This document shows, one piece after another, positions 43,863-52,575 of a DNA stretch of 64,000 nt; within the stretch, counting starts at the first letter, position 1, and every line of letters begins with the position of its first letter. Position numbers and translations under genes: made by a program. Below the pieces are notes generated by a model that saw only the letters and a program-made list of their open reading frames with translations, was not told the DNA's origin and made no database searches. This stretch comes from Runella slithyformis DSM 19594 (GTDB taxonomy: Bacteria > Bacteroidota > Bacteroidia > Cytophagales > Spirosomataceae). Location of the stretch: contig NC_015703.1 in NCBI RefSeq assembly GCF_000218895.1, positions 247,501 to 311,500 of the forward strand, given 5' to 3'.

Positions 43863-45266
43863 TTATACATTGACCAACATTCCCAACTTACGCTCTTCTT
43901 TCCAACGTCCCCGGGTAAAATCAGGGAACTTCACCGGAGCGTTACCCCCCTGAATCGAAAGCGCCGAAAGCGGCGTAACCGATGACCAGGAAGCCGCATC
44001 ATACACATCCATATCCAGCGATGTGCCGCGATTGAAACAATCGATCAAACGGTAGATCAACACAAAGTCCATGCCTCCGTGCCCGCCGTTCTTCTCAATT
44101 TCGTCTTTCATTTTAGCCCAGATCGGGTGTTTATACTGCTCTCTGAGGGCTTTGTATTCTTCGTCTTTCAAAAATCCGTGCCCCTGTCCTTTTCGAGAAA
44201 AATGGCTTGGATAGCCCATGTGAAACGCTTTGGTCCCGGCCAGCATGTTGATACGGCTGTAAGGACGTGCCGTCACAATGTCGTGCTGCACCAGGATCGA
44301 ACGTCCTAAGTGCGTTTTGATCAGCGTATTGTTCATATCCCCTTTCTTAAAGCCTTTACGGCCGTGAAATTCATTGGTAGGATCGGTCATGACGGTCGAG
44401 TCTTCGCTGAGGCTCGCCTCCAAACTGCTCATTGAAACAAGATGGTTGAAGCGGTCGCCGCGGTCGATGTTCATGTACTGCGCTACCGGGCCCAGGCCGT
44501 GCATTGGATAGAGGTTTCCGTCGCGGGCATAATTATGGCGAATACGCCACATGTTGTAATAATCCGTTTTCGAGAAAAGCATCTCACGCAGGTCGTGGAT
44601 ATAGCCGCACTCGGCGTAGGTAAGGGTACCGAACAGCCCTTCGTTAGCCATATTGAGCAACCACAGTTCCTCGTCGCCGTAGCATACATTTTCGAGCATC
44701 ATGCAGTTGCGCTGGGTTTGTTCGGCGGTATTGACCAATTTCCAGCAATCTTCCAATGTATACGCCGCCGGTACTTCCGTGGCTGCGTGTTTGCCCTGTT
44801 GCATGGCATAGACGCACATGGGTACGTGGTCTTCCCAGGGCGTGGCAATGATCACCAGATCAATATCATCGCGGCGGCACATTTCTTTCCACGCATCCAC
44901 TTTGGTATGGTAATAGGCTACGTCATTGACGCCCTGCTTTTCCAGCCATTCCTTCGTGCGCTTGGTGTAGCGCTCCTGAATATCGCAAACGGCTACAATT
45001 TTAGCTTTGGCTCCGCAGGCATGAACGAGCTTGACGTGTCCCGAGCCACGGTTTCCTACGCCGATAAAGGCCACTCGGACTTGGGCAATGGGGGCCGTTT
45101 TGAGACCGATAACCGATTTGCCGACGGGTTTGGGCGCAAAGTCAGCGCGTTCGATCTGCGCCTGCACGGAGTTGTTATTAGCTTTGGAGATATACGGCAG
45201 CCCTAAAGCGGAGCCGATAGCCGCCGTTGCTTTCAAAAATGAACGGCGTCCCGGAATGTTTTTCAT
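43863..45266 (-). CDS. GH109 family (Gfo/Idh/MocA-type) glycosidase
   Basis: The 467-residue protein has a Tat-type start (GRRSFLKATAAIGSALGLPYISKA), an NAD-binding Rossmann domain (VRVAFIGVGNRGSGHVKLV, IVAVCDIQ) and the MocA-like C-terminal domain. HPIWAKM, GGHGGMDFVLIYRLIDCFNRGTSLDMDVYDAASWSSVTPLSALS and PVKFPDFTRGRW match GH109, the NAD-dependent alpha-N-acetylgalactosaminidases. It would be exported folded with its cofactor. Family membership is firm; the exact sugar is inference. The gene is monocistronic. Confidence 0.9.
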   Translation of the reverse strand: MKNIPGRRSFLKATAAIGSALGLPYISKANNNSVQAQIERADFAPKPVGKSVIGLKTAPIAQVRVAFIGVGNRGSGHVKLVHACGAKAKIVAVCDIQERYTKRTKEWLEKQGVNDVAYYHTKVDAWKEMCRRDDIDLVIIATPWEDHVPMCVYAMQQGKHAATEVPAAYTLEDCWKLVNTAEQTQRNCMMLENVCYGDEELWLLNMANEGLFGTLTYAECGYIHDLREMLFSKTDYYNMWRIRHNYARDGNLYPMHGLGPVAQYMNIDRGDRFNHLVSMSSLEASLSEDSTVMTDPTNEFHGRKGFKKGDMNNTLIKTHLGRSILVQHDIVTARPYSRINMLAGTKAFHMGYPSHFSRKGQGHGFLKDEEYKALREQYKHPIWAKMKDEIEKNGGHGGMDFVLIYRLIDCFNRGTSLDMDVYDAASWSSVTPLSALSIQGGNAPVKFPDFTRGRWKEERKLGMLVNV

Positions 45267-45563
45267 GAAATGGGAGGGGTTTGAAGGTTTAGTAAAAATT
45301 GTCGATTGGGAATTTTTGACTGTCGATTTAACAAAATCCTAATTATCAACCAAAAAACAATCGGGAAGCAAATTAATAAATTAATTTAAGAAATGAAATA
45401 CGAATGAATCGGATTTAAACAAGTACTGCGGCCTGTCAATGTTTTGCCGTACCGAAAACAATGTCAAATAACATAATGTTGTGTGTTTTGAGGTAAAGAC
45501 CTCTAAACGTATTTCTGCCGCTATGTTTTTTTGGACCAAAAACTAACTTACCGAGATTATCAA

Positions 45564-46796
45564 ATGACCCTCTCCCCCCTTGCTGCAACAAACACTTTGT
45601 CTTTTTTTGATTATACGATCGTGGGGGCGGGAGCGTCAGGACTCTGGTTGGCATTGTACCTCTACAAATACGGATTGCTGGAAACCCGGCAATTGTGCAT
45701 TGTAGAAAGTGATTCAACAAAACAAAATGATCGAACCTGGTGCTATTGGTCAACGTCGCCATTAGCTCCCGATGAAATGGTCAGTAAGTCATGGTCTTCC
45801 ATTTTCAATCCGCACAACCCCTCTCTTCGTAATGATCTATCCCCATATTCATATCATCACGTACGGAGTGCAGATTTTTACGTCTCCATGAAGCAACAAT
45901 TGGCAGGCTGCCCCAACATTACGTGGCGCATCATGAGTGTGGTAAAAATAGAAGAGACAGAGACAAACGTTTTGGTAAAAACGACCGATGATGCCTGGTG
46001 GAGCAGTCGGGTATTTATGTCGGCAATACCCGATCAAACAAACAGTGAACTTGGTTCTTCCAATGCACTCACTGTATTTTTGGGTAATCAAAAAAGAAAA
46101 AAAGACACCCTCCTTCTATGGCAGACCTTTGTGGGCTGGCGTGTACGGACCGATGAGGCGGTATTTGATACTACCTGCGCCACCCTTATGCGATTTGACA
46201 TCGCCCAAAACGGCAGTACACAATTCATCTATGAGCTGCCTTTTTCGAGTACAGAAGCGATGGTCGAAATCACCCGATTCGGTGAGTATCGACTCACCAG
46301 AGACGAAGCCGATGCGGCATTGACTGATTATATGCTCAAAAAAAACAGTTCTTATCAAATTTTGGAGGAAGAAGAAGGAGCGATCCCAATGACACCCCAA
46401 TTTGATATGCAACGAAAATACTTAAACACCGAGACCCGCCTCATTTACCTCGGCACGTTGGGCGGAGCCATCAAGCCCACCACCGGGTACGGATTCAGGC
46501 GAATGCAAGCCTATGGCAAAGCCCTTGCGTCTGCCCTCAAACACCAAAAACCTCTCCCTACGATGCGCCGACTACGGCGATTTCAATTTTATGACCACTT
46601 GCTTTTAGAAATTTTAGCCCGGCATCCCAACCGGGGCAAAGCCGTATTTCAACGCCTGTTTGAAACCCAGCCCGTGCCTCGTATTTTACGATTTTTGGAT
46701 GAAGAAACAAGCCTTTGGGAAGAAGTACTGATCTTTATACGCTTGCCTATCCGGTTATTTCTTCGCAGTTTAACCTCCTATTATTTCAATCTATGA
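45564..46796 (+). CDS. crtY: Lycopene beta-cyclase
   Basis: CrtY closes both ends of lycopene to form beta-carotene. The 410-residue product has the FAD-binding start FDYTIVGAGASGLWLALYL, DRTWCYWS, and the TRLIYLGTLGGAIKPTTGYGFRRMQAYGKALA segment typical of CrtY/CrtL-type cyclases. The ATG at 45564 was chosen; the frame could begin at a TTG at 45531. Its stop overlaps the start of blh as ATGA, so translation is probably coupled. No other carotenoid gene is in the window. Confidence 0.9.
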   Translation: MTLSPLAATNTLSFFDYTIVGAGASGLWLALYLYKYGLLETRQLCIVESDSTKQNDRTWCYWSTSPLAPDEMVSKSWSSIFNPHNPSLRNDLSPYSYHHVRSADFYVSMKQQLAGCPNITWRIMSVVKIEETETNVLVKTTDDAWWSSRVFMSAIPDQTNSELGSSNALTVFLGNQKRKKDTLLLWQTFVGWRVRTDEAVFDTTCATLMRFDIAQNGSTQFIYELPFSSTEAMVEITRFGEYRLTRDEADAALTDYMLKKNSSYQILEEEEGAIPMTPQFDMQRKYLNTETRLIYLGTLGGAIKPTTGYGFRRMQAYGKALASALKHQKPLPTMRRLRRFQFYDHLLLEILARHPNRGKAVFQRLFETQPVPRILRFLDEETSLWEEVLIFIRLPIRLFLRSLTSYYFNL

Positions 46797-47653
46797 AATA
46801 CGTTCACTCCCCTTTGTTTACGTTCCAGTGCCTGGTGCAGGGGTTGCTTATCGCGTTGTTTGGATTGTGGGAACGAACCGCTGTCGAGCAGGCAATCCTC
46901 TGCGGTGTGCTGTTATGCAGCGTCGGGATTCCTCACGGCGCCAACGACCATTTGTACCGTCAAAGTACCACATTTTTAGGTCTGTTGGCGTTTATCGGTA
47001 TTTATTTAGGCTCTATGGGTGTCTACCTGAGCATTTGGTGGATAGCACCGGCTGCAGCTCTGCTGATTTTCTTTGCAATTTCTCTTCATCATTTCGGACA
47101 ATCAAACTTTGAAAATCCTTCGGTTTGGTATTTGCCTTCTTTGCTTTGGGGTACATGGCTGCTGGCTTTTCCGGTGATGCTGCATTGGGAAGAAGCGCTT
47201 GACATTTTTGGGACGATGGTGGGCCGCAAAAGCGTGCATTTCCCCATTCCGCAAATAGTGCGTCTGGGTGTGGCAGCCGCCCTGACGGTCTGTTATTTCG
47301 GGGCTTTACTGCGTTACGAACGTCAAAACACAGCCAGATACGTCCTGCAATGGATGGTAGTAACAGCCTGGTATTGGCTTACTCCTCTGCTCTTTGGCTT
47401 TATCATGGTATTTTGCCTTTGGCATTCTCTCCAATCGCTCCAACACCAGTTGACGTATTATAAAGCAACAAAAAAAGGGACATTCAGGCAATTCACTTTT
47501 GCGTTGCTTCCCTTTGGTCTTTTGGCTTTGACAGGCTTTGGACTGTATGTGTATTTTCGGGGTTTTGCGGTTGGGGAAGCTTTCATTCTTTTATCGCTCA
47601 TCACGTTGCCTCATATCGTGGTCATGCACCGACTCTACGGGGCATTTCACTGA
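46793..47653 (+). CDS. blh: Beta-carotene 15,15'-dioxygenase (Brp/Blh family)
   Basis: Blh cleaves beta-carotene to two retinal molecules, the chromophore of rhodopsins. The 286-residue integral membrane protein shows the iron-ligand histidine motifs in order: GIPHGANDHLY, ISLHHFGQSNF, CLWHSLQSLQHQ, and PHIVVMHRLYGAF at the end, separated by about seven hydrophobic helices. The ATG at 46793 overlaps the crtY stop. The rhodopsin gene lies 3 kb downstream, beyond metG, and supplies the expected use for its product. Confidence 0.93.
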   Translation: MKYVHSPLFTFQCLVQGLLIALFGLWERTAVEQAILCGVLLCSVGIPHGANDHLYRQSTTFLGLLAFIGIYLGSMGVYLSIWWIAPAAALLIFFAISLHHFGQSNFENPSVWYLPSLLWGTWLLAFPVMLHWEEALDIFGTMVGRKSVHFPIPQIVRLGVAAALTVCYFGALLRYERQNTARYVLQWMVVTAWYWLTPLLFGFIMVFCLWHSLQSLQHQLTYYKATKKGTFRQFTFALLPFGLLALTGFGLYVYFRGFAVGEAFILLSLITLPHIVVMHRLYGAFH

Positions 47654-47704
47654 AAAAGGGCAATCGGCTTCCAAAAAACCTACTGCCCTTTTTCAGTGAA
47701 ATGC
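47642..47704. terminator. 21-bp perfect inverted repeat between blh and metG
   Basis: The arms at 47642-47662 and 47684-47704 are perfectly complementary over 21 bases with a 21-base loop. The left arm includes the blh stop codon. It lies between convergent genes, and each arm contains a run of five A or T, so it probably ends transcripts from both sides. Confidence 0.7.
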
Positions 47705-47722
47705 GTTTGCAACAACAACTCT

Positions 47723-49786
47723 TTATGAAATTGACGCGCCCGCCCACACCTCTTTGTGCGGTTGAATCAGCGAAAGGCTGCCGTCACGGTCTTCGGCCAT
47801 GAGGATCATACCGTTGGATTCCTGCCCCATGATCTTGCGCGGAGCGAGATTGGCAATGAAGGTCACTTGCCGCCCTACCATTTCTTCGGGGGTAAAGTGC
47901 TTGGCAATACCGCTCAAAATCGTGCGTTTTTCAAAACCGTCGTCAACCAAGAATTTCAATAATTTATCGCTCTTCGGTACACGCTCGGCTTCCAGGATGG
48001 TACCGATGCGGAGATCCAATTTAGCAAAATCGTCAAATTGTACCGTCGGTTTCAACTCGGGCACCGATTTAGTTTCTAACTCATTCATTTTCTTTGCGTC
48101 GTGTAATTTTTGAATTTGTTTTTCAATGACGGCATCTTCGATTTTCTCAAATAACAGGAATGCATCTTCGATGGTCTCTCCTACTGTCAACAGGTCCGCA
48201 CTGCCTGCCTCTTCCCATTTCCACTGACCGTTCCCCAACTGCTGACGCAGTTTATTTCCCGTAAAAGGCAAAAACGGCTCACTCACAATGGCCAGATTAG
48301 CGGCAATTTGCAGCGCAATATTCATGATCGTATTGACCCGTTCAGCATCCGTTTTGATGACCTGCCAAGGCTGCGTTTCGGCCAGGTATTTATTCCCCAA
48401 CCGCGCCAGATCCATCAAAAACGATAAACCTTCACGGAAACGATACGTTTCGATAGCCTCGGCAATCCGCGCCGGAAAAGCCGCCAGCGTTTCCAGCGTT
48501 TCTTTGTCAAAATCGGTCAATTCACCGCGTGCGGGCACCTTTCCGTCACAATATTTGTGGGTCAGCACCACGGCACGATTCACGAAATTGCCGTAAATGG
48601 CGACCAATTCACTGTTGTTACGGGTCTGAAAATCTTTCCACGTAAATTCGCTGTCTTTGGTTTCGGGGGCATTGGCCGTCAGCACATAGCGCAGCACATC
48701 CTGTTTGTCGGGCATTTCTTCCAGAAACTCATGCAGCCATACGGCCCAGTTGCGCGATGTCGATATCTTATCGCCTTCCAGATTCATGAATTCGTTGGCG
48801 GGCACATTGTCGGGCAAAATATAGTCATCGCCCATCGCCATCAGGGTAGCCGGAAAGATGATGCAATGGAATACAATGTTGTCTTTACCGATAAAATGGA
48901 CCAATTTGGTATCTTGGTCTTCAGGTGACGACCGCCGCCACCAGGTTTCCCAACCCGCATCGGTGCCGTTTTTCTGAATCAACCAATCTTTGGTGGCCGA
49001 AATGTACCCGATCGGCGCTTCAAACCACACGTAGAGTACTTTGCCGTCGGTATCCGGCAGCGGCACTTTAATGCCCCAATCCAAGTCACGGGTCATGGCG
49101 CGCGGACGCAGCCCTTCCTTCAGCCAAGACTGGCACTGACCGGCCACGTTGGTCTTCCATTCGGTATGGCCGGTGACGTATTTTTCAACGTCAGGCTGCA
49201 TTTTATCCAGCGGCAGAAACCAGTTCTTAGTGGCCCTCAATACGGGTTTTGAACCCGACAGCGTAGAATGCGGATTTTTTAATTCCAGCGGACTCAACGC
49301 CGTGCCGCAACGCTCGCACTGATCGCCGTAGGCGTTAGGATTGGCACACACGGGGCACGTACCCACAATGTAGCGATCGGCCAGAAACTGCTGCGCCACT
49401 TCGTCGTAATATTGCTCGCTAACTTCCTCAATGAAACCGTCTTTCTCGTAAATGGTCTTGAAAAACTCCTGCGAAGTTTCGTGGTGAATGGGCAGGCTGG
49501 TGCGGGAATACACATCGAACGAGATTCCAAAATCTTCAAACGATTGCCTGATTTGGGTATAATATTTATCAACGACCGCCTGAGGCGTCAGACCTTCTTT
49601 TTTAGCTCGAATGGTAATGGGTACGCCGTGCTCGTCGGTACCGCTCACAAAGGTTACGTCAGCGCCTTTGGCCCGTAAATAGCGCACATAAATATCCGCC
49701 GGTACATAACAGCCCGCCAGGTGCCCGATGTGGATGGGCCCATTGGCATAAATGAGGGCGGCTGTGACGGTGTATCTTTTACTCAT
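47723..49786 (-). CDS. metG: Methionyl-tRNA synthetase
   Basis: MetG charges tRNA-Met. The 687-residue protein has HIGH in [12 protein letters not shown], the zinc knuckle CPVC-x9-CERC (one of four cysteine pairs), the KMSKS equivalent [10 protein letters not shown], the helical anticodon-binding domain, and a C-terminal tRNA-binding domain ([34 protein letters not shown]) from about residue 580. A Met two codons earlier is also possible. It divides the carotenoid genes from the rhodopsin gene on the opposite strand. Confidence 0.97.
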   Translation of the reverse strand: MSKRYTVTAALIYANGPIHIGHLAGCYVPADIYVRYLRAKGADVTFVSGTDEHGVPITIRAKKEGLTPQAVVDKYYTQIRQSFEDFGISFDVYSRTSLPIHHETSQEFFKTIYEKDGFIEEVSEQYYDEVAQQFLADRYIVGTCPVCANPNAYGDQCERCGTALSPLELKNPHSTLSGSKPVLRATKNWFLPLDKMQPDVEKYVTGHTEWKTNVAGQCQSWLKEGLRPRAMTRDLDWGIKVPLPDTDGKVLYVWFEAPIGYISATKDWLIQKNGTDAGWETWWRRSSPEDQDTKLVHFIGKDNIVFHCIIFPATLMAMGDDYILPDNVPANEFMNLEGDKISTSRNWAVWLHEFLEEMPDKQDVLRYVLTANAPETKDSEFTWKDFQTRNNSELVAIYGNFVNRAVVLTHKYCDGKVPARGELTDFDKETLETLAAFPARIAEAIETYRFREGLSFLMDLARLGNKYLAETQPWQVIKTDAERVNTIMNIALQIAANLAIVSEPFLPFTGNKLRQQLGNGQWKWEEAGSADLLTVGETIEDAFLLFEKIEDAVIEKQIQKLHDAKKMNELETKSVPELKPTVQFDDFAKLDLRIGTILEAERVPKSDKLLKFLVDDGFEKRTILSGIAKHFTPEEMVGRQVTFIANLAPRKIMGQESNGMILMAEDRDGSLSLIQPHKEVWAGASIS

Positions 49787-49812
49787 AATCATAGAATGTC
49801 AAATTTGAGGGG

Positions 49813-49820
49813 CAAAATTA
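49813..49820 (-). promoter_or_regulatory. Probable metG promoter
   Basis: On the minus strand TAATTTTG fits the -7 consensus, 27 bases before the metG start. No clear -33 box is seen. Confidence 0.4.
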
Positions 49821-50016
49821 GTAAAATTAGTTGGTGCCGGTTCACGTTTTTGCAGTAAACAAATTAATGCTTAGTACAGTCTTTATAATACACTTCCCTC
49901 GCAAAACATTTTTCCTGACCGGCTCGACTCTTTGTATAAAGGACAAGATACGCCTTTTTCCGTCGTCCAAATCTACCCAAGGAGCCTCTTCATGTTTAAC
50001 TAAATTGAAAATAAAT

Positions 50017-50026
50017 TAAACAAAAT
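50017..50026 (+). promoter_or_regulatory. Copy of the repeated motif TAAACAAAAT
   Basis: This exact 10-base motif lies 47 bases before the small membrane protein gene. It recurs exactly at 50556-50565, inverted at 50527-50536, and as a one-base variant in the inverted repeat at 43112-43194. Confidence 0.45.
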
Positions 50027-50072
50027 ATAAAAACCAACGTTTTGTCATAGTACTAATATAAAAAGAAATAAT

Positions 50073-50264
50073 ATGACATTTTTAAAAACAATATCGCCCT
50101 ACCTATACGTCATGATGGTATCATTTGTGGTTTTTCACAATACAGGCTACCAAATCGAACGCATGATTCAAATTCCGTATGTATTATATATCATCTTGGC
50201 ATTAGTAAGCTTTTTTGTCATTCGATCGGTCATCCAACAATCTGCCAAGTCCGACCGACCCTAA
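50073..50264 (+). CDS. Small membrane protein, 63 residues, unknown function
   Basis: The product has two hydrophobic segments (SPYLYVMMVSFVVFHNTGY and IPYVLYIILALVSFFVI) and a polar tail (RSVIQQSAKSDRP), consistent with a two-helix membrane protein. The ATG at 50073 follows an AT-rich leader. It lies in the same direction as the rhodopsin gene and shares an upstream motif with it. I recognise no family. It could be a rhodopsin-associated protein or a chance frame; the hydrophobic pattern and the motif favour a real gene. Confidence 0.5.
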   Translation: MTFLKTISPYLYVMMVSFVVFHNTGYQIERMIQIPYVLYIILALVSFFVIRSVIQQSAKSDRP

Positions 50265-50640
50265 GTATCCCTCCGAACGTATTACACCATAAGTTACTCA
50301 TTCTATTTACTTTGTAAGTCAAAAGGCTTTTGTCTTTCCAAACAACAAAGTAAACAAGACCATTCAAAAAACAGACCCAACCACTTTCCTGCAAAAACCT
50401 GTAGAGGCTGCAATGTTTAACAAAGCCGAAGGCGAAACAACAATTTACCCCCTTTCCGAAAAAGTATTTTCGCAGAGAAATGCCTTCAAAAAGCTCATAT
50501 TGGGGCTATACGTCAGAAAAGATTAAATTTTGTTTAATATTTTCTAAAAAAAAACTAAACAAAATAACTCAACATTTTCTTTAATCATACGAGAGTCAAA
50601 CGTTCTCAACCAATATCATCATCTAAACCTTTTTATTACA
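50265..50640 (+). promoter_or_regulatory. Long regulatory region upstream of the rhodopsin gene
   Basis: These 376 bases hold no convincing gene. They contain two inverted repeats. TTTACTTTGT (50306-50315) pairs with ACAAAGTAAA (50345-50354), and ATTTTGTTTA (50527-50536) pairs with TAAACAAAAT (50556-50565). The second pair ends 75 bases before the rhodopsin start and repeats the motif found before the small membrane protein gene. No exact TAnnTTTG promoter box was seen. Confidence 0.5.
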
Positions 50641-51405
50641 ATGCAAATGTTAAACATTCTCTTAGACGGTGCACTCGCCGCAGGTGACTACATCGGTTTT
50701 ACTTTTTTCACCGGCTACATGTCAATGTTGGCCGCTTCCATCTTTTTTATCGTTGAGCGCGGCACGGTAGCCGACAAGTGGAAAACCTCCCTGTTGGTAT
50801 CCGCTTTGATCACGTTCATTGCCGCAGTACATTATTTTTACATGAGGGGTGTATGGCTGGAAACCCACACCTCGCCCACGCAATTCAGATACATCGACTG
50901 GACCCTGACCGTGCCATTGATGTGTATTGAGTACTACCTGATCCTGCGTCCTGCCGGCGCCAAAAGCGGTATGCTCGTCAGACTGTTGCTGGGTTCGATT
51001 GTCATGCTGGTTGCGGGCTACATCGGTGAAGCCGTAAGTCCCGAATCCAATGTACTTTGGGGGATCATTTCTACCCTTGGCTGGGCCGCGATCATCTATG
51101 AAATCTACATGGGTGAGGCTTCCAAGGTAGCCGCCGCTTCCGATAGTCAAGCGGTAAAAGACGGTTACAATGTACTGCGTTGGTTTACCTTCGTAGGATG
51201 GGCCATTTATCCGATTGGTTACATGTTGCTTCCGGGAAATCTTCTGAGCGGCCTCGTTGAGGGCGTAGATCTCACCAAGAGTTCTCCGGTCGACTTAGCC
51301 TACAACATTGCCGATGCCGTCAATAAGATCGGCTTTGGTTTGGTAGTGTACAGTATTGCTAAGAATGCTACCGAATCCGCCAAAGTGAAGAGCGCAGTTG
51401 CTTAG
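50641..51405 (+). CDS. Light-driven proton pump (proteorhodopsin-type)
   Basis: The 254-residue seven-helix protein has the outward proton-pump triad in helix C: proton acceptor D86, T90 and proton donor E97 (the DTE set of proteorhodopsin). H64 matches the histidine that pairs with the acceptor aspartate. The retinal Schiff-base lysine is K229 in DAVNKIGFG. M94 occupies the spectral tuning position (Leu in green, Gln in blue forms), so green absorption is expected. The pump would build proton-motive force in light. Retinal can be supplied by the nearby crtY-blh pair. A strong terminator follows. Confidence 0.96.
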   Translation: MQMLNILLDGALAAGDYIGFTFFTGYMSMLAASIFFIVERGTVADKWKTSLLVSALITFIAAVHYFYMRGVWLETHTSPTQFRYIDWTLTVPLMCIEYYLILRPAGAKSGMLVRLLLGSIVMLVAGYIGEAVSPESNVLWGIISTLGWAAIIYEIYMGEASKVAAASDSQAVKDGYNVLRWFTFVGWAIYPIGYMLLPGNLLSGLVEGVDLTKSSPVDLAYNIADAVNKIGFGLVVYSIAKNATESAKVKSAVA

Positions 51406-51440
51406 TTGTAGTTTTTAAAGTAGGAGTTAGGGTTTAAGGT

Positions 51441-51477
51441 AAAAAAGTGCAGCCTTGTATAAGGCTGCACTTTTTTT
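51441..51477 (+). terminator. Terminator after the rhodopsin gene
   Basis: A 16-base perfect inverted repeat (AAAAAAGTGCAGCCTT with its complement, 51441-51456 and 51461-51476) has a 4-base loop and ends in a T run. This is a textbook intrinsic terminator. Confidence 0.92.
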
Positions 51478-51576
51478 GTTTTCAAAAACGCGGGATTTAC
51501 TCCCACAACAGGGGTAAAATAGTACGGGAAAGAAGAATTGTTTAACTTTGACCCTGCCGTTATTGCTTATACACGT

Positions 51577-52575
51577 ATGGATAATTTCATCAAAAACCTC
51601 GAAATCAAGAATTTCAAGTCCATCAAACATCTCTCTCTCGACTGCAAACGGGTGAATGTGTTCATCGGCAAGCCCAATGTAGGCAAGTCAAATATTTTGG
51701 AGGCATTGGGATTGTTTTCGTCCGAATTCATGATGGAAAATTTGAATGAATTCATACGGATGAAAAAATTAGACGATTTATTTTTTGATTTTTTTCTGTC
51801 AGATAAAATCAGCATTAAGCTTGATAATAAGTTTCATTTAACATTCTCATTAGAAAATGAAAAGAATGGCCTTGCGGTCTTTTTATTGAATATCTATGAA
51901 AACAATACTATTATTGAGTCAATTCCTCTGGTACGAGATGGATTGATAAAATGGAGTGAAAGCCATTACACAAAAAACGTTTTTACGAAATATTATAGAT
52001 TTAATGCTTTTGATCCTACGGACACACATTTAAAAACTTATTTATACCCACCATTTGGAGAAAATCTTTTTGAGATAGTTACAAATTACCCTGAAATACG
52101 TTCCAGAATTGTATCAATGTTGAAAGAGCAAAATTTAGAATTTGTCAGTTTAATTAATGAAAGAGATTTCAAACTACAAAAAAACATAGATGGCTTCGTT
52201 ACACAGTATCCCTACTCAAGCATTCCGGATACCTTTCAGCGTTTCATCTTCTATTTAGCCGCCATTGAATCCAACACCCACTCCGTGCTGATTTTCGAAG
52301 AACCGGAGGTGCATTCGTTTCCGCCCTACGTAAAGGAATTGGCCGAACGGATGATTTTGAAGGATGATAACCAATACTTTGTCTCCACGCACAGCCCTTA
52401 TCTGCTGCAAACATTTATTGACAGTTTGGACGATACACAACTCAACGTTTATTTGACGTATTACAAAGATTACCAAACGCACGTCAAAGCGCTGACGCCT
52501 GATGATCTGAGTGACATTCAACGTTTTGGGTATGATGTATTTTTCAACTTGAAAAAGTTTGAGCCAAATGATTGA
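51577..52575 (+). CDS. ABC-type (OLD/AAA15-like) ATPase of a two-gene ATPase-TOPRIM module
   Basis: The 332-residue protein begins IKNLEIKNFKSIKHLSLD, the typical first strand of SMC/OLD-like ATPases. It has Walker A GKPNVGKS (residues 31-38), Walker B LIFEEPEVH (E241-E244), and the switch-histidine motif STHSPYLL. The middle (about 50-215) is more AT-rich and not recognisable, with no coiled coil long enough for an SMC arm. The start at 51577 puts the family motif at the N-terminus; the frame extends to 51538. The partner gene overlaps by 8 bases. The pairing of such an ATPase with a TOPRIM-like protein recalls PARIS, RloA/RloB-like and OLD systems. A defence role is inference. Confidence 0.85.
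   Translation: MDNFIKNLEIKNFKSIKHLSLDCKRVNVFIGKPNVGKSNILEALGLFSSEFMMENLNEFIRMKKLDDLFFDFFLSDKISIKLDNKFHLTFSLENEKNGLAVFLLNIYENNTIIESIPLVRDGLIKWSESHYTKNVFTKYYRFNAFDPTDTHLKTYLYPPFGENLFEIVTNYPEIRSRIVSMLKEQNLEFVSLINERDFKLQKNIDGFVTQYPYSSIPDTFQRFIFYLAAIESNTHSVLIFEEPEVHSFPPYVKELAERMILKDDNQYFVSTHSPYLLQTFIDSLDDTQLNVYLTYYKDYQTHVKALTPDDLSDIQRFGYDVFFNLKKFEPND

Noticed and set aside
44442-45206. Long plus-strand open frame (254 codons) opposite the GH109 gene
   Set aside because: The minus-strand frame has all GH109 motifs and the plus-strand translation has no family resemblance and a histidine/phenylalanine-rich shadow composition.
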